NCBI RefSeq assembly: GCF_013386825.1
Contig: NZ_JACARC010000002.1
Coordinates: 1-64,000 of the forward strand
DNA from: Pseudomonas sp. IPO3778
GTDB taxonomy: Bacteria; Pseudomonadota; Gammaproteobacteria; Pseudomonadales; Pseudomonadaceae
Direction of reading: 5' to 3'
Length of the DNA: 64,000 bases
Part shown: piece by piece, positions 27,301 through 33,992 of the stretch
Layout of the letters: the number at the start of each line of letters is the position of its first letter
Numbering within the stretch: the first letter of the stretch is position 1
Translations under genes and position numbers: made by a program
Notes under the pieces: model-generated
The model's input: the letters and a program-made list of their open reading frames with translations, nothing else
Databases searched by the model: none
What the model was told of the DNA's origin: nothing

Positions 27301-28285
27301 TGCCCAGACCGAGCTGGACCAGCAGCGTATTGAAACCAATCGCACCGAGCTGGACCAGCAGCGTATTGAAACCAATCGCACCGAGCTGACCCAGCGGGTG
27401 TGGCAACTGATCCTCGCCGCCAGCGTCGACACCCCGCTGCGGGAAACCTTGTTCAAACTGGCGAGTTTCCCCGGCCTGTGTGCCGACGGCGGCGCGCAGA
27501 TTTTCAATAACCTGGGCATCGAAGTCCTCGCCACCGAGGCCCAGCGCTACTCGCTGACAGACAGCGAACGGGCGAACCGGCTGGTCACCCTGGCCAAGGG
27601 CCGGGCGCACCTGCGGCAACTGGAAAAGATCATCCAGGCAGACATCGCCCACCGCCTCAAACCGGTGGAGAACGGCGGCCTGGGCCAGCGCCTGCGCGCG
27701 GACATGCTGGACGGCGAGCCCGGTGAAGTGGATGAGGTGGAGACCTACCTGGCCTACCAGACGTCACTGGCCGACACACTGGATTTGCCGTGGCTGTCGG
27801 ACCACATGCTGTACCGGCTGACGGCCAATGTGACCCAGGCCCAGATCGACCAGGCGCACACCACCGTGCTGGGGTTGAGTGAAGGCGATGGCCTGGTGAA
27901 CCAGATGCTGCTCGAACCCTACTGGGAACAGTACCTGCGCGACCGCCACTACCGCGAGTACCGGGACAACGAGCAGCGCTACACCGAGCAGTTTTTCAAG
28001 CTGGATGAGTTGCAGGAGGCGCAAGCGCAGTGGGCCCGCGCACAGGACCTGGCGCCGGAGCCGAAGGCGGCGTTGAAGCAACGGCTCAAACACCTCGCGG
28101 AGGTAGTGGAGGTGCCCGAAAGCGTGGTGCTCTCGGGGGAGGCCATGTCGGATGAGCTGTACAGCCGCTTGCTCAATGACCTGGGCTACCACGAAAAAGA
28201 ATGGATGCGCCGCCTGACCCGTGAGGCCATGGACCAGGCGGTGGGCATGAGCAACCGGCAGGCCGGGCTCACCACACGCCTCTAA
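24362..28285 (+). CDS. LRR and NEL-type E3 ubiquitin ligase-like protein (5' portion lost)
   Basis: A 1,307-residue ORF beginning with GTG at a position with no ribosome binding site. The first residues (LNDARELAVPTALADRQARW) and the hydrophobic VATPFVPVLGELMLAYTAYQ belong to the interior of DUF6543 proteins. Leucine-rich repeats lie at ~775-880 (LRSLDLSHNQLDELP). A C-terminal NEL-like domain follows, with the cysteine motif CADGG at Cys1040, matching the C-x-D motif of IpaH/SspH ligases. The linker contains an exact 36-base tandem duplication (27308-27379). Known NEL proteins are effectors that ubiquitinate host proteins; that role here is inferred. In frame with the reading of bases 24341-24361, it is the downstream half of the gene starting at 23625. 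Confidence 0.75.
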   Translation: MLNDARELAVPTALADRQARWAWWDNLENILADILNAALLVATPFVPVLGELMLAYTAYQLADEVFEGIVDWSEGQGFEATEHLLEVLGSVEQFALFAAGGALGASARVKLSAFVEGLKPVDMPDGTSRLWNPDLAPYALKNSALPTSAKPNTRGLHQHQGKQILALENRHYEVRESTDDGTHRIPHPERPQAYAPKVFFNEQGAVVHEAEQPRSWDSTTLMRRLGHRTQAFSDLELQQIRRISATDEDVLRGVYVYNRPTPPLLDATFKRYEAWHHAKAAVETLRSGAPLPPDPSSAWFEQTVTELPGWPGNTALQVFTRADLTGDSRTYSRPDAATTATLKISLGDVMAGQLPEKVLGFLDDRAVHTLLGRDVPHTERMQALRDQLADYVSTQTGDIGQYIHQIKEQSGDPSVRLLRQPLPGLDASLAHPLIQTANPAERQAMEKNHLPLRLLNQAQDLSFVADANQAYAGFYAPWPVTPGTERLALNTLKLHSDAFADLHLEIREHTPDGPLRTEVGPANASQRRILVRKNHSGYEVFDQARQRLNGLDNLYESLLHAVPVPGRTPGQGAELKRWLMDKLHTLAERRQVLAQPPVRTTASTETSQLLRGPGASRHARAPQRTEATHDREALQLLFPAMDEPRLNRFIDAIGTAQMRTVLNQLTAESHLLRRTLETWKRTPSRHPKDSRAYRADKAARHFVADALYRCWENRMGEHTDAWGHVQQGAELDLRGLTLPERLPDLHGGFEHVTRLVMTHSAFSEVHAPFLQAFPALRSLDLSHNQLDELPNAIGDMRFLKHLDLSHNLIALDADDQPRLANLRRMEHLILEDNPLLLPPDIAKMPNLRSLHLSRTRITTWPAGIFVRPLPRDFVLDLRGNRIEWVPDFPPDTPQADTVARTRLDRHALPNEQRLRFESYRLAAGLDPNRTYDPKGDSGYWLEAMDPQLHDYRKLLWDRLEQEHGAQGLFEVLKSLELHNPAQTELDQQRIETNRTELDQQRIETNRTELTQRVWQLILAASVDTPLRETLFKLASFPGLCADGGAQIFNNLGIEVLATEAQRYSLTDSERANRLVTLAKGRAHLRQLEKIIQADIAHRLKPVENGGLGQRLRADMLDGEPGEVDEVETYLAYQTSLADTLDLPWLSDHMLYRLTANVTQAQIDQAHTTVLGLSEGDGLVNQMLLEPYWEQYLRDRHYREYRDNEQRYTEQFFKLDELQEAQAQWARAQDLAPEPKAALKQRLKHLAEVVEVPESVVLSGEAMSDELYSRLLNDLGYHEKEWMRRLTREAMDQAVGMSNRQAGLTTRL
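27308..27379 (+). repeat. exact 36-base tandem duplication in the NEL gene
   Basis: Two identical 36-base copies encoding TELDQQRIETNR twice, followed by the first bases of a third unit (ACCGAGCTG). It is in frame and lies in a polar linker just before the NEL-like domain. Confidence 0.95.
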
Positions 28286-28298
28286 ACACCCCCGCCCC

Positions 28299-28403
28299 GT
28301 GGCGAGCGGGCTTGCCCGCGTTGGGTCGCGCAGCGGCCCTGCTCCGGGTTTAAAAAGGCCGCGACTGCTACGCAGTCCAACGCGGGCAAGCCCGCTCGCC
28401 ACA
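28299..28403. repeat. REP palindrome, GTGGCGAGCGGGCTTGC type
   Basis: A large inverted repeat (arms ~30 bases, GTGGCGAGCGGGCTTGCCCG and inverse) between the NEL gene and the convergent truncated usher gene. It is a REP relative with a GCGGGC core. Confidence 0.88.
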
Positions 28404-28420
28404 GGTACGGTGTGAGGCCT

Positions 28421-29536
28421 TCAGGGCACGCCCATCACCAGCACACCGCTGCCGCTGATGGGCCCCGCGGCGGGCAGGGTCAGGTAGGGAACGCCGGCCG
28501 TGTCGAGCTGGAACGCTTGCACTGAGCCGTCCTGCTCTTCCACCCGCACATCCAGCCTGCCGGACACGGCGTCATTCAGGTCCTGGATGCGAAAAGGCCC
28601 TGCCGCCACCAGCGTTTCATACAGCACACGCCCCTGCTGACTGATGATGACCTTCGCGTTGGTCTTGGCGACACCGACCACTTCCGGCGCGTAACCCCGC
28701 AAGTTGGGTGGCAGCTGGCTTTCATCCGACTTGAGCCCGGCCCCGGTAAAACGAAAGCTGTCGAACAGGTCCGAATACAGGTAGTCCTCGCCCACCACCA
28801 GGCGCGATTTCAGCTCAGGCAGGGCGCGATACGCGTAGTAACGGCTCCATTCCAGTTTCTGGCGCCTGGCCCCGGCCTCCCGGTCTTTCTCGACACGCCC
28901 CTGCCAGTCAGCCCTCAGGCGCCAGGCACCGGCATTGGCGCCCAGTGTTCCGTTGCCCGTGAGGTCATTGCGGGTACCGTCATGCCGGCGGTAACTCGAC
29001 TGCGCGGTCATGTTGTAGTCCACCAGCAACCCCGGCACCCCTTCGTCCCAACGCGAAGGCGGGTCCCAGTTGATGGCGCTGTATTCCAGATAAGCCTGGG
29101 GCAGGTTGATGCTCAGCATTGAGGTGGCCAGATCGGCATTGACCTCCATGCCCGGCAGGGCTTGGGGGTCCAGGCACTGTCCGTTTTTCCACCAGCGCAA
29201 TTGGGCAATACCGGCTTTCTTCAGGCCCAACTGCTCGACAAGTTCCGGCGATATACAGGCCTGACTGCCCTTGGGGTCATCATCGGGGGGATAGAACGCC
29301 ACGGCCTGTTCAGCAATCGACTGGGTATTTAACTGCACTTCCATGGTGTAGTTGCCCGGCAAAATAAACCCACTGCGTGCAAACCGGGACAAGTCAATGT
29401 TAGTGCGATCATTCAGATCCAGGACATCCGTATTAAACTCAATATCCCCGGCGCCCATTGCAGTTCCTGCCAGTGATATCAACCCGCCAAAGAGCCCCGG
29501 GCGCAGCGTATTTATGACTTTCGACGCATTCCACAT
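28421..29536 (-). CDS. truncated fimbrial outer-membrane usher
   Basis: A 371-residue protein equal to the N-terminal part of a FimD/PapC usher, which normally has 800-880 residues. It has an N-terminal leader, the PapC_N domain (IEFNTDVLDLNDRTNIDLSRF, CISPELVEQLGL) and the first barrel strands with LRGYAPEVVGVAKTNAKV and GPFRIQDLNDAVSGRLDV. The reading ends abruptly after VPYLTLPAAGPISGSG, so most of the barrel, part of the plug and both C-terminal domains are missing. It cannot form a pore. It is last in a three-gene minus-strand operon behind two pilin-like genes and ends next to a REP element. No periplasmic chaperone gene is present. Confidence 0.8.
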   Translation of the reverse strand: MWNASKVINTLRPGLFGGLISLAGTAMGAGDIEFNTDVLDLNDRTNIDLSRFARSGFILPGNYTMEVQLNTQSIAEQAVAFYPPDDDPKGSQACISPELVEQLGLKKAGIAQLRWWKNGQCLDPQALPGMEVNADLATSMLSINLPQAYLEYSAINWDPPSRWDEGVPGLLVDYNMTAQSSYRRHDGTRNDLTGNGTLGANAGAWRLRADWQGRVEKDREAGARRQKLEWSRYYAYRALPELKSRLVVGEDYLYSDLFDSFRFTGAGLKSDESQLPPNLRGYAPEVVGVAKTNAKVIISQQGRVLYETLVAAGPFRIQDLNDAVSGRLDVRVEEQDGSVQAFQLDTAGVPYLTLPAAGPISGSGVLVMGVP

Positions 29537-29551
29537 AGCAACCCATCATTT

Positions 29552-30112
29552 TCAAAAGTATTCCAACTTGAACCGCACGGCGGCCGTGTGATCCCCAGCC
29601 AAGAGCGGTACTCCGTTGCCGACCAAGTGCACCGTGTAGTTGAGCGTCATATCGCCATCAACCACCGGACGCAGTGCCATCGGCACCCCCGGAACACTCT
29701 CTTCACCCGCCGCATCCTGAATATGGAAGGCAACGCCCTGTGAGCCACCAAAGACAGCAAAAGAGCGCCCGCCCCGGTCGGTCGGGCCGTCGAAGGTCAC
29801 GCGCAGATGCTCCCAATCCGGCAGCGTTACGCCGGGGCGTGAGGGGTCGGGACGTGTCACCGAGCAATTCACCAGACGCAGCTGGAAGGGATGTTTTTGC
29901 CCCTCCCCGTCTCGTAAAAGCCGGCCGATGGGTTCGGCGTCCATCTGGATGGTTTGATCGACCGTGATCGCCTCCAGCCCGCACGCTGAATCGATGACCA
30001 CGCCTCCCAGCGTGACGACGCCATCGCCTTGCTCATCCGCCTGCGCGAACACCCAAGGGTTGATGAACATCGTCAATGAGGAGGCAATAGCGAGACTGAT
30101 GAATGTTTTCAC
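29552..30112 (-). CDS. fimbrial protein (type 1 pilin-like, minor subunit)
   Basis: A 186-residue secreted pilin-like protein. Starting at the GTG at 30112, with GGGAGG 5 bases upstream, it has a signal peptide (VKTFISLAIASSLTMF...), a Cys in VVIDSACGLEAITVDQTIQM, a second Cys in LRLVNCSVTRP that would close the pilin disulfide, and a C-terminal strand ending VRFKLEYF with the penultimate Tyr typical of chaperone-recognised subunits. The frame is open to 30142, but the GTG fits the signal peptide and ribosome binding site. It follows the major pilin gene by 52 bases and precedes the truncated usher. Confidence 0.85.
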   Translation of the reverse strand: MKTFISLAIASSLTMFINPWVFAQADEQGDGVVTLGGVVIDSACGLEAITVDQTIQMDAEPIGRLLRDGEGQKHPFQLRLVNCSVTRPDPSRPGVTLPDWEHLRVTFDGPTDRGGRSFAVFGGSQGVAFHIQDAAGEESVPGVPMALRPVVDGDMTLNYTVHLVGNGVPLLAGDHTAAVRFKLEYF

Positions 30113-30163
30113 TTGAACCTCCCGCCAGCGTCCCCCCGCCACCCGAAGTGGCGGGGGAAACCC

Positions 30164-30685
30164 TTACTGATAAGCCAAGGTGAAATTGGTGACCGCGCTG
30201 AATTCACCAGGAACGATTGCGCCGGTGGCCTGGCCTTGCACGTAGGCGCCGAATTCCAGGGTGTTGTTACCGGTGGAAATGGCCTGCGGGGTGGTAGGGG
30301 TGCCTAGCACGATAGGTCGGCCGCCATGGGTCATCATGATGCCGATACCGCCCGCATCACCGACCGTACCGATGGCGCCTGGCACAGCGCCCGACGATGC
30401 GGCGGTGAAGGTGGTGGTCACGGTGTTATCGGTGAGGCTGGACAAGTCGCAGCCTTCCAGTTCGATACGCACAGGCCGGGATTGCGACCGACCGCCGGAT
30501 TCCAACTGATGTTTGGCGATTGCGCCCAGGGGGACGACCTGATCAACGGATTCAGGCTTGATCGAGCAAGCACCGGAGTGGACCGATCCCGTAAACGTAA
30601 CCGTACCATCCGCTGCATTGGCAACCGACATCGAACCCGCCAACAGCCCAAGAGTTAACAGCGCAGTTTTCACTTTAGAATTCAT
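30164..30685 (-). CDS. fimbrial major subunit (type 1 pilin-like)
   Basis: A 173-residue pilin. Signal peptide (MNSKVKTALLTLGLLAGSMSV) with cleavage after ANA, then DGTVTFTGSVHSGACSIKPE with the first Cys, LEGCDLSSL with the second, and a C-terminal FTLAYQ strand used for donor-strand exchange. Usual length. It is the first gene of the fimbrial operon. Upstream lies an AT-richer 519-base stretch containing two imperfect direct repeats (30954-30978, 31009-31033), which may be activator sites. With chaperone missing and usher truncated, pilus assembly would need other genes. Confidence 0.88.
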   Translation of the reverse strand: MNSKVKTALLTLGLLAGSMSVANAADGTVTFTGSVHSGACSIKPESVDQVVPLGAIAKHQLESGGRSQSRPVRIELEGCDLSSLTDNTVTTTFTAASSGAVPGAIGTVGDAGGIGIMMTHGGRPIVLGTPTTPQAISTGNNTLEFGAYVQGQATGAIVPGEFSAVTNFTLAYQ

Positions 30686-30953
30686 TTGCAGACGCTCACA
30701 TAATATTAACTATCACAACGGAATCCTGTCGCAGTTGTGCGCAGGACTTGTTAAGCGTTCAAACGGATATCTGAAAGGCATGAAGTGCTGGTTTTTTCCA
30801 ACTACTTGCATTGCAATTCAGCCACTCGTTCAACGCCGGGCAATTATCCATGGCGATACTTGATAAGAAAGCCGTCCGATTCGCTGAGTCGCGTAGCCTC
30901 GTTACATCAAGACACATAGGAAAATTATGGCATTTTGCCAAAACTTTAAAACA

Positions 30954-30978
30954 GTCCGTAAGAACAGGACTACATGGC
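30954..30978. promoter_or_regulatory. direct repeat copy 1 (RcsB-box-like)
   Basis: GTCCGTAAGAACAGGACTAC at this site is repeated with few changes at 31009. TAAGAACAGGACTA resembles the RcsB consensus TAAGAATATTCCTA in its left half. A regulator site for the fimbrial operon is possible. Confidence 0.4.
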
Positions 30979-31008
30979 ATTTAATGGGAATTGTTTATAG
31001 GCGGCATC

Positions 31009-31033
31009 GTCCGTAAGAATAGGATTACATACG
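31009..31033. promoter_or_regulatory. direct repeat copy 2 (RcsB-box-like)
   Basis: GTCCGTAAGAATAGGATTAC, 55 bases from copy 1, differs from it by C/T changes at two positions. Same comment as for copy 1. Confidence 0.4.
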
Positions 31034-31160
31034 CTAAAAAACAACAGAGTTTACGGGGGAAGAGCAACTAACAAGTTGGGGAATATGTCGAGGGGATCTG
31101 CCGCTGGGCGGAGGCTCACCGGGGATGACCGTTCGTCCGGTCAGATTGCCTTTCGGTAAA

Positions 31161-31180
31161 GATATATCTTAAGTTGTATC
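31161..31180. promoter_or_regulatory. putative PadR (YqjI-like) operator
   Basis: GATATATCTTAAGTTGTATC is an imperfect inverted repeat (GATATA / TGTATC) 25-44 bases upstream of the regulator's ATG. That position fits autorepression. Confidence 0.5.
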
Positions 31181-31204
31181 TAAACCAAACGAGAGCACCT
31201 GGAT

Positions 31205-31768
31205 ATGAGAGACCATCATTCCCATCGCGAGGGCCGCGACGGCTTCGAAAAACGCCCGGGCCGTGAACGCGGCGGCCGCGGCCCACGGGTATTCGCCCCC
31301 GGCGACCTGAAATTGCTGCTGCTGGCCCTGATCGCCGAACAGCCCTGCCACGGCTACGACCTGATCCGCCAGATCGAAGGCCTGTTCGACGGCGCCTACA
31401 GCCCCAGCCCCGGCGTGATCTACCCGACCCTGACCTTCCTTGAAGAAAGCGAAATGATCAGCGGCGACGCCGAAGGCGGAAAAAAACGCTACACAATCAC
31501 CGACGCCGGCCGTCTTTCCTTAAGTGAGCAAGCGATTGCCCTGGAAGGCGTGCGCATGCGCATCGACGTGAGCAAACGCTCCCTGCGTGGCCATGACCGG
31601 CCACCGGAAATTCACGAGGCGGTGCACAACCTGCGCCATGCCTTGCAGCTGCACCACGGACGCTGGAGCCCGGAAGAAATCGCTCGGGTAGCGGCCCTGC
31701 TCAACACCACGGCCCAGGCCATCGTCGACGGCCCGGCTGTTCAACCTGTACCGGAGCAAGCCCAATGA
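31205..31768 (+). CDS. PadR family regulator (YqjI-like)
   Basis: A 187-residue PadR-family repressor like E. coli YqjI, a nickel/iron-responsive regulator. The N-terminus is His-rich (MRDHHSHREGR) then Arg/Gly-rich, as in YqjI, where this tail binds metal. The winged HTH starts at FAPGDLKLLLLALI, with CHGYDLIRQIE and SPSPGVIYPTLTFLEE, the hallmark of the family. The C-terminus forms the helical dimer arm. Its stop codon overlaps the next gene, a siderophore-interacting protein, by 4 bases (ATGA), so the two are translated together. In E. coli YqjI represses yqjH, the same partner. Confidence 0.9.
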   Translation: MRDHHSHREGRDGFEKRPGRERGGRGPRVFAPGDLKLLLLALIAEQPCHGYDLIRQIEGLFDGAYSPSPGVIYPTLTFLEESEMISGDAEGGKKRYTITDAGRLSLSEQAIALEGVRMRIDVSKRSLRGHDRPPEIHEAVHNLRHALQLHHGRWSPEEIARVAALLNTTAQAIVDGPAVQPVPEQAQ

Positions 31769-32538
31769 CTGAACCGAACAAGCTCGAAATCCACCGCGTG
31801 ATGCACGAGATCAAGCGCCGCCGCCTGGACGTACTCAAGGTGGTCGACATCACCCCGCGCATGCGCCGTATCACCCTGGGCGGGCCGCAATTGGCCGGGT
31901 TTGTGAGCCTGGGTGCCGACGACCATATCAAGCTGCTGTTCCCCCAGAACGCCGCCGAGCAAGCGGCGCTGGACAGCCCCGACTTCAGCCTCCAGGGCGA
32001 CGGCCCCACACCCGCCATGCGCGACTACACCCCACGGCGTTTTGACCTGGACATTGGCGAGCTGGAGATCGATTTCGTGCTGCACGGCGATGGCCCTGCG
32101 TCCACCTGGGCTGAACAGGCCAAGGTCGGCCAGCACCTGCATATCGGTGGGCCACGGGGTTCGCTGATCGTGCCGGACATCTTCGACAGCTACCTGCTGA
32201 TCGGCGATGAAACCGCGATTCCGGCCATCGCCCGACGCGCCGAGGAGTTACCGGCGGGGCGCAAGGTATTGGCGATCATCGAGATCGAAAATGCGGCGGA
32301 GCAACAGCCGCTGCACAGCGCTGCCGAGGTTGAAGTGATCTGGGTGGTGCGTGGCCAGGACGACCTGCTTGAAACGGTGAAAAATCTCACGTTACCGGGC
32401 GGTTCGCTGTACAGCTTTGTCGCCACCGAGGCCAAACTGTCGCGCCAGGTGCGCCGGGTGTTGCTGGATCAGCACAGGGTGAATGAGGCGTTCCTCAAGG
32501 CCGTGGGCTACTGGCGTGCCGACGGCAGCGACGAATAA
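31765..32538 (+). CDS. siderophore-interacting protein (YqjH/ViuB-like ferric reductase)
   Basis: A 257-residue flavoprotein of the SIP family, which reduces ferric siderophores with NAD(P)H to release iron in the cytoplasm. The FAD-binding motif is MRDYTPRRFD (R-x-Y-T). GPRGSLIVPDIFDSYLLIGDETAIPAI is the conserved phosphate-binding and NAD-side region, and YWRADGSDE the C-terminal signature. It overlaps the PadR regulator by 4 bases and is therefore in a self-regulated two-gene operon. A REP-like repeat follows 27 bases after the stop. Confidence 0.92.
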   Translation: MTEPNKLEIHRVMHEIKRRRLDVLKVVDITPRMRRITLGGPQLAGFVSLGADDHIKLLFPQNAAEQAALDSPDFSLQGDGPTPAMRDYTPRRFDLDIGELEIDFVLHGDGPASTWAEQAKVGQHLHIGGPRGSLIVPDIFDSYLLIGDETAIPAIARRAEELPAGRKVLAIIEIENAAEQQPLHSAAEVEVIWVVRGQDDLLETVKNLTLPGGSLYSFVATEAKLSRQVRRVLLDQHRVNEAFLKAVGYWRADGSDE

Positions 32539-32564
32539 AAACCTCAAGGACAATGAGCATCAAA

Positions 32565-32670
32565 TGTGGGAGCGGGCTTGTGTGGGAGCGGGCTTGCTCG
32601 CGAAAGCGGTGCACCCGTCGCAGATGCATTGACTGACAGACCGTATTCGCGAGCAAGCCCGCTCCCACAT
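32565..32670. repeat. REP palindrome, TGTGGGAGCGGGCTTGC type
   Basis: Arms TGTGGGAGCGGGCTTG and inverse around a centre with TCGCGAA and GACTGACAG. The left end carries one extra, truncated 16-base unit before the main arm. Confidence 0.9.
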
Positions 32671-32671
32671 T

Positions 32672-33301
32672 TTAGGCCTGCGGCGGCCTGGCGAGCCTGT
32701 CCAGCCCCACCACTGTCAACGCCACCAGCACAAACCCCGCCAGAATCCCCCCGGCATTGATAAACACCTGTGGATAACCCAGCTTGTCCACATCAATGAA
32801 GGGGTACTGATACAGCCCCCACACATACCCGCGCAATAACGCATACGCGAAGTACACCAACGGGTAAATCACCCACAGCCCGATGTGCTTGAGCCGCAAA
32901 GTGCCCTTGGGGACGCACCACCACCAATACACGACAAACACCAACGGCATCACGTCGTGCAGCAATTCGTCCGCCACAAACTGCACGCCCGCCGGCGCCC
33001 ACAGATGCCGCAGCAAGAGGCTGTAGGCAAGGCTGACCACCACGATGCTCACGGCGATGCCGCTGCTGACCACCGGCCCGAGGAACAACCGGCTCGCGGC
33101 GGTTGGCCGTTGCACCCAGGCATGGGTCAACACCACCGCCACCAGGGTGTTGGTGAGCACGGTAAAGAAGCTGAAGAAGTTCACCAGGCCCGGCAACAGG
33201 CTCGCGCCGTCGACCCAGCGAAAATAGAAAATGATGTACTGCTGCAGCGCCAGGCCGGCCCAACCGCCGAGGGCTGCCAGGCCGATAAGGTGACGTTTCA
33301 C
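32672..33301 (-). CDS. Pr6Pr family membrane protein
   Basis: A 209-residue protein with six or so hydrophobic segments, of the Pr6Pr family (related to FAR-17a/AIG1). Recognisable features are YFRWVDGASLLPGLVNFFSFFT at the N-terminus, HDVMPLVFVVYWWWCVPKG and YPFIDVDKLGYPQVFINAGG near the C-terminus. No function is established. The stop is directly beside the REP element, and the start is one base from the stop of the VF530-like gene upstream on the same strand, so they are probably co-transcribed. Confidence 0.88.
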   Translation of the reverse strand: MKRHLIGLAALGGWAGLALQQYIIFYFRWVDGASLLPGLVNFFSFFTVLTNTLVAVVLTHAWVQRPTAASRLFLGPVVSSGIAVSIVVVSLAYSLLLRHLWAPAGVQFVADELLHDVMPLVFVVYWWWCVPKGTLRLKHIGLWVIYPLVYFAYALLRGYVWGLYQYPFIDVDKLGYPQVFINAGGILAGFVLVALTVVGLDRLARPPQA

Positions 33302-33302
33302 C

Positions 33303-33539
33303 TCAGTCCTCGACCGGCCGCTTGGTGCGCATCAACTTCACGTACAGCCCTTCGACCTTCTCCCGCGCCCACGGCGTCTTGCGCAGGAACGACAGGCTCG
33401 ACTTGATGCTCGGGTCACTGGAAAAACAGCGGACATTGATGCGCTCGGCCAGGCCTTCCCATTGGTAATGCGCCACCAGTGCGGTGAGGACCTGTTCCAG
33501 GGTGACGCCGTGCAGGGGGTCTTTGTTTGTCGCGGTCAT
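33303..33539 (-). CDS. VF530 family DNA-binding protein (DUF2132)
   Basis: A 78-residue protein matching VF530: [19 protein letters not shown], then [21 protein letters not shown] and [13 protein letters not shown]. Structures of the family show a DNA-binding helical fold; the biological role is not known. It is the first gene of a likely two-gene transcript with the Pr6Pr gene. Confidence 0.9.
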   Translation of the reverse strand: MTATNKDPLHGVTLEQVLTALVAHYQWEGLAERINVRCFSSDPSIKSSLSFLRKTPWAREKVEGLYVKLMRTKRPVED

Positions 33540-33632
33540 GCCGGGCCTTTTGCGAAAAGAAGAAAACGAAGCCGCGCACCTTAGCGGACGGGCCGGGCCG
33601 GTGGAAGCACCGCTTTAACTGTAGACGCATTC

Positions 33633-33763
33633 GATCGTTCCCACGCTCTGCGTGGGAATGCCGAATTGGACGCTCTGCGTCCTGCGGTCGACGCGATTTT
33701 TTGCCCTGCGCAATGGTGACGCAGAGCGTCACGGGATGCATTCCCACGCAGAGCGTGGGAACC
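33633..33763. repeat. long palindromic repeat, GATCGTTCCCACGC type
   Basis: GATCGTTCCCACGCTCTGCG with GCAGAGCGTGGGAACC at the other end; several inner short palindromes (GACGCTCTGCGTC). A shorter relative is at 47737-47843. Confidence 0.85.
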
Positions 33764-33764
33764 A

Positions 33765-33866
33765 CTGTAGGAACGGGCTTGCCCGCGAAAAACGTCAACG
33801 ATGACGCGGGCTGCCTGGGTAAACGCGGGGCCCTCAGGTGCTTCGCGAGCAAGCTCGCCCCTACAG
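33765..33866. repeat. REP palindrome, TGTAGGA-GCGAGCTTGC type
   Basis: Arms TGTAGGAACGGGCTTGCCCG and AGCAAGCTCGCCCCTACA, with GCGAAAAACGTCAACGATGA in the centre. It is closely related to 48575-48674. Confidence 0.88.
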
Positions 33867-33905
33867 GTCTTGAAGAAAGTTCCCCTTGGCAGCGAAAAAA
33901 GTGAT

Positions 33906-33918
33906 GTTATATTGTAAC
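33906..33918. promoter_or_regulatory. putative Zur box upstream of znuD-like gene
   Basis: GTTATATTGTAAC fits the Zur core palindrome and shares 11 of 13 bases with the box before rpmE2. It lies about 75 bases upstream of the receptor start. Confidence 0.72.
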
Positions 33919-33992
33919 GATAACTATCAAAGGGTATCGAATCCCTTACCGTTTTCAGCCTTCTCTTTTTGCCGTTTGCCAAGGAACGACCG

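Larger units (their letters stand above)
30686..31204. other. AT-richer regulatory stretch between the pilin and PadR genes
   Basis: About 519 bases with no credible gene. It holds two copies of a ~25-base direct repeat containing CGTAAGAA(C/T)AGGA(C/T)TACAT, and close to the PadR gene the inverted repeat at 31161-31180. It is visibly less GC-rich than flanking genes, in keeping with a fimbrial promoter region. Confidence 0.7.
33540..33992. other. gene-free stretch with two repeat elements and a Zur box
   Basis: About 450 bases holding a GATCGTTCCCACGC-type palindrome (33633-33763), a TGTAGGAACGGGCTTGC-type REP (33765-33866) and the Zur box in front of the zinc receptor gene. No gene seen. 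Confidence 0.8.

Noticed and set aside
28421..29536. short usher as a complete, functional small usher
   Set aside because: It lacks most barrel strands and both C-terminal domains, so a pore cannot form; truncation is the simpler reading.
30686..31204. CRISPR-like array from the direct repeats near the pilin gene
   Set aside because: Only two imperfect copies of ~25 bases with a 30-base gap and no leader or cas genes.
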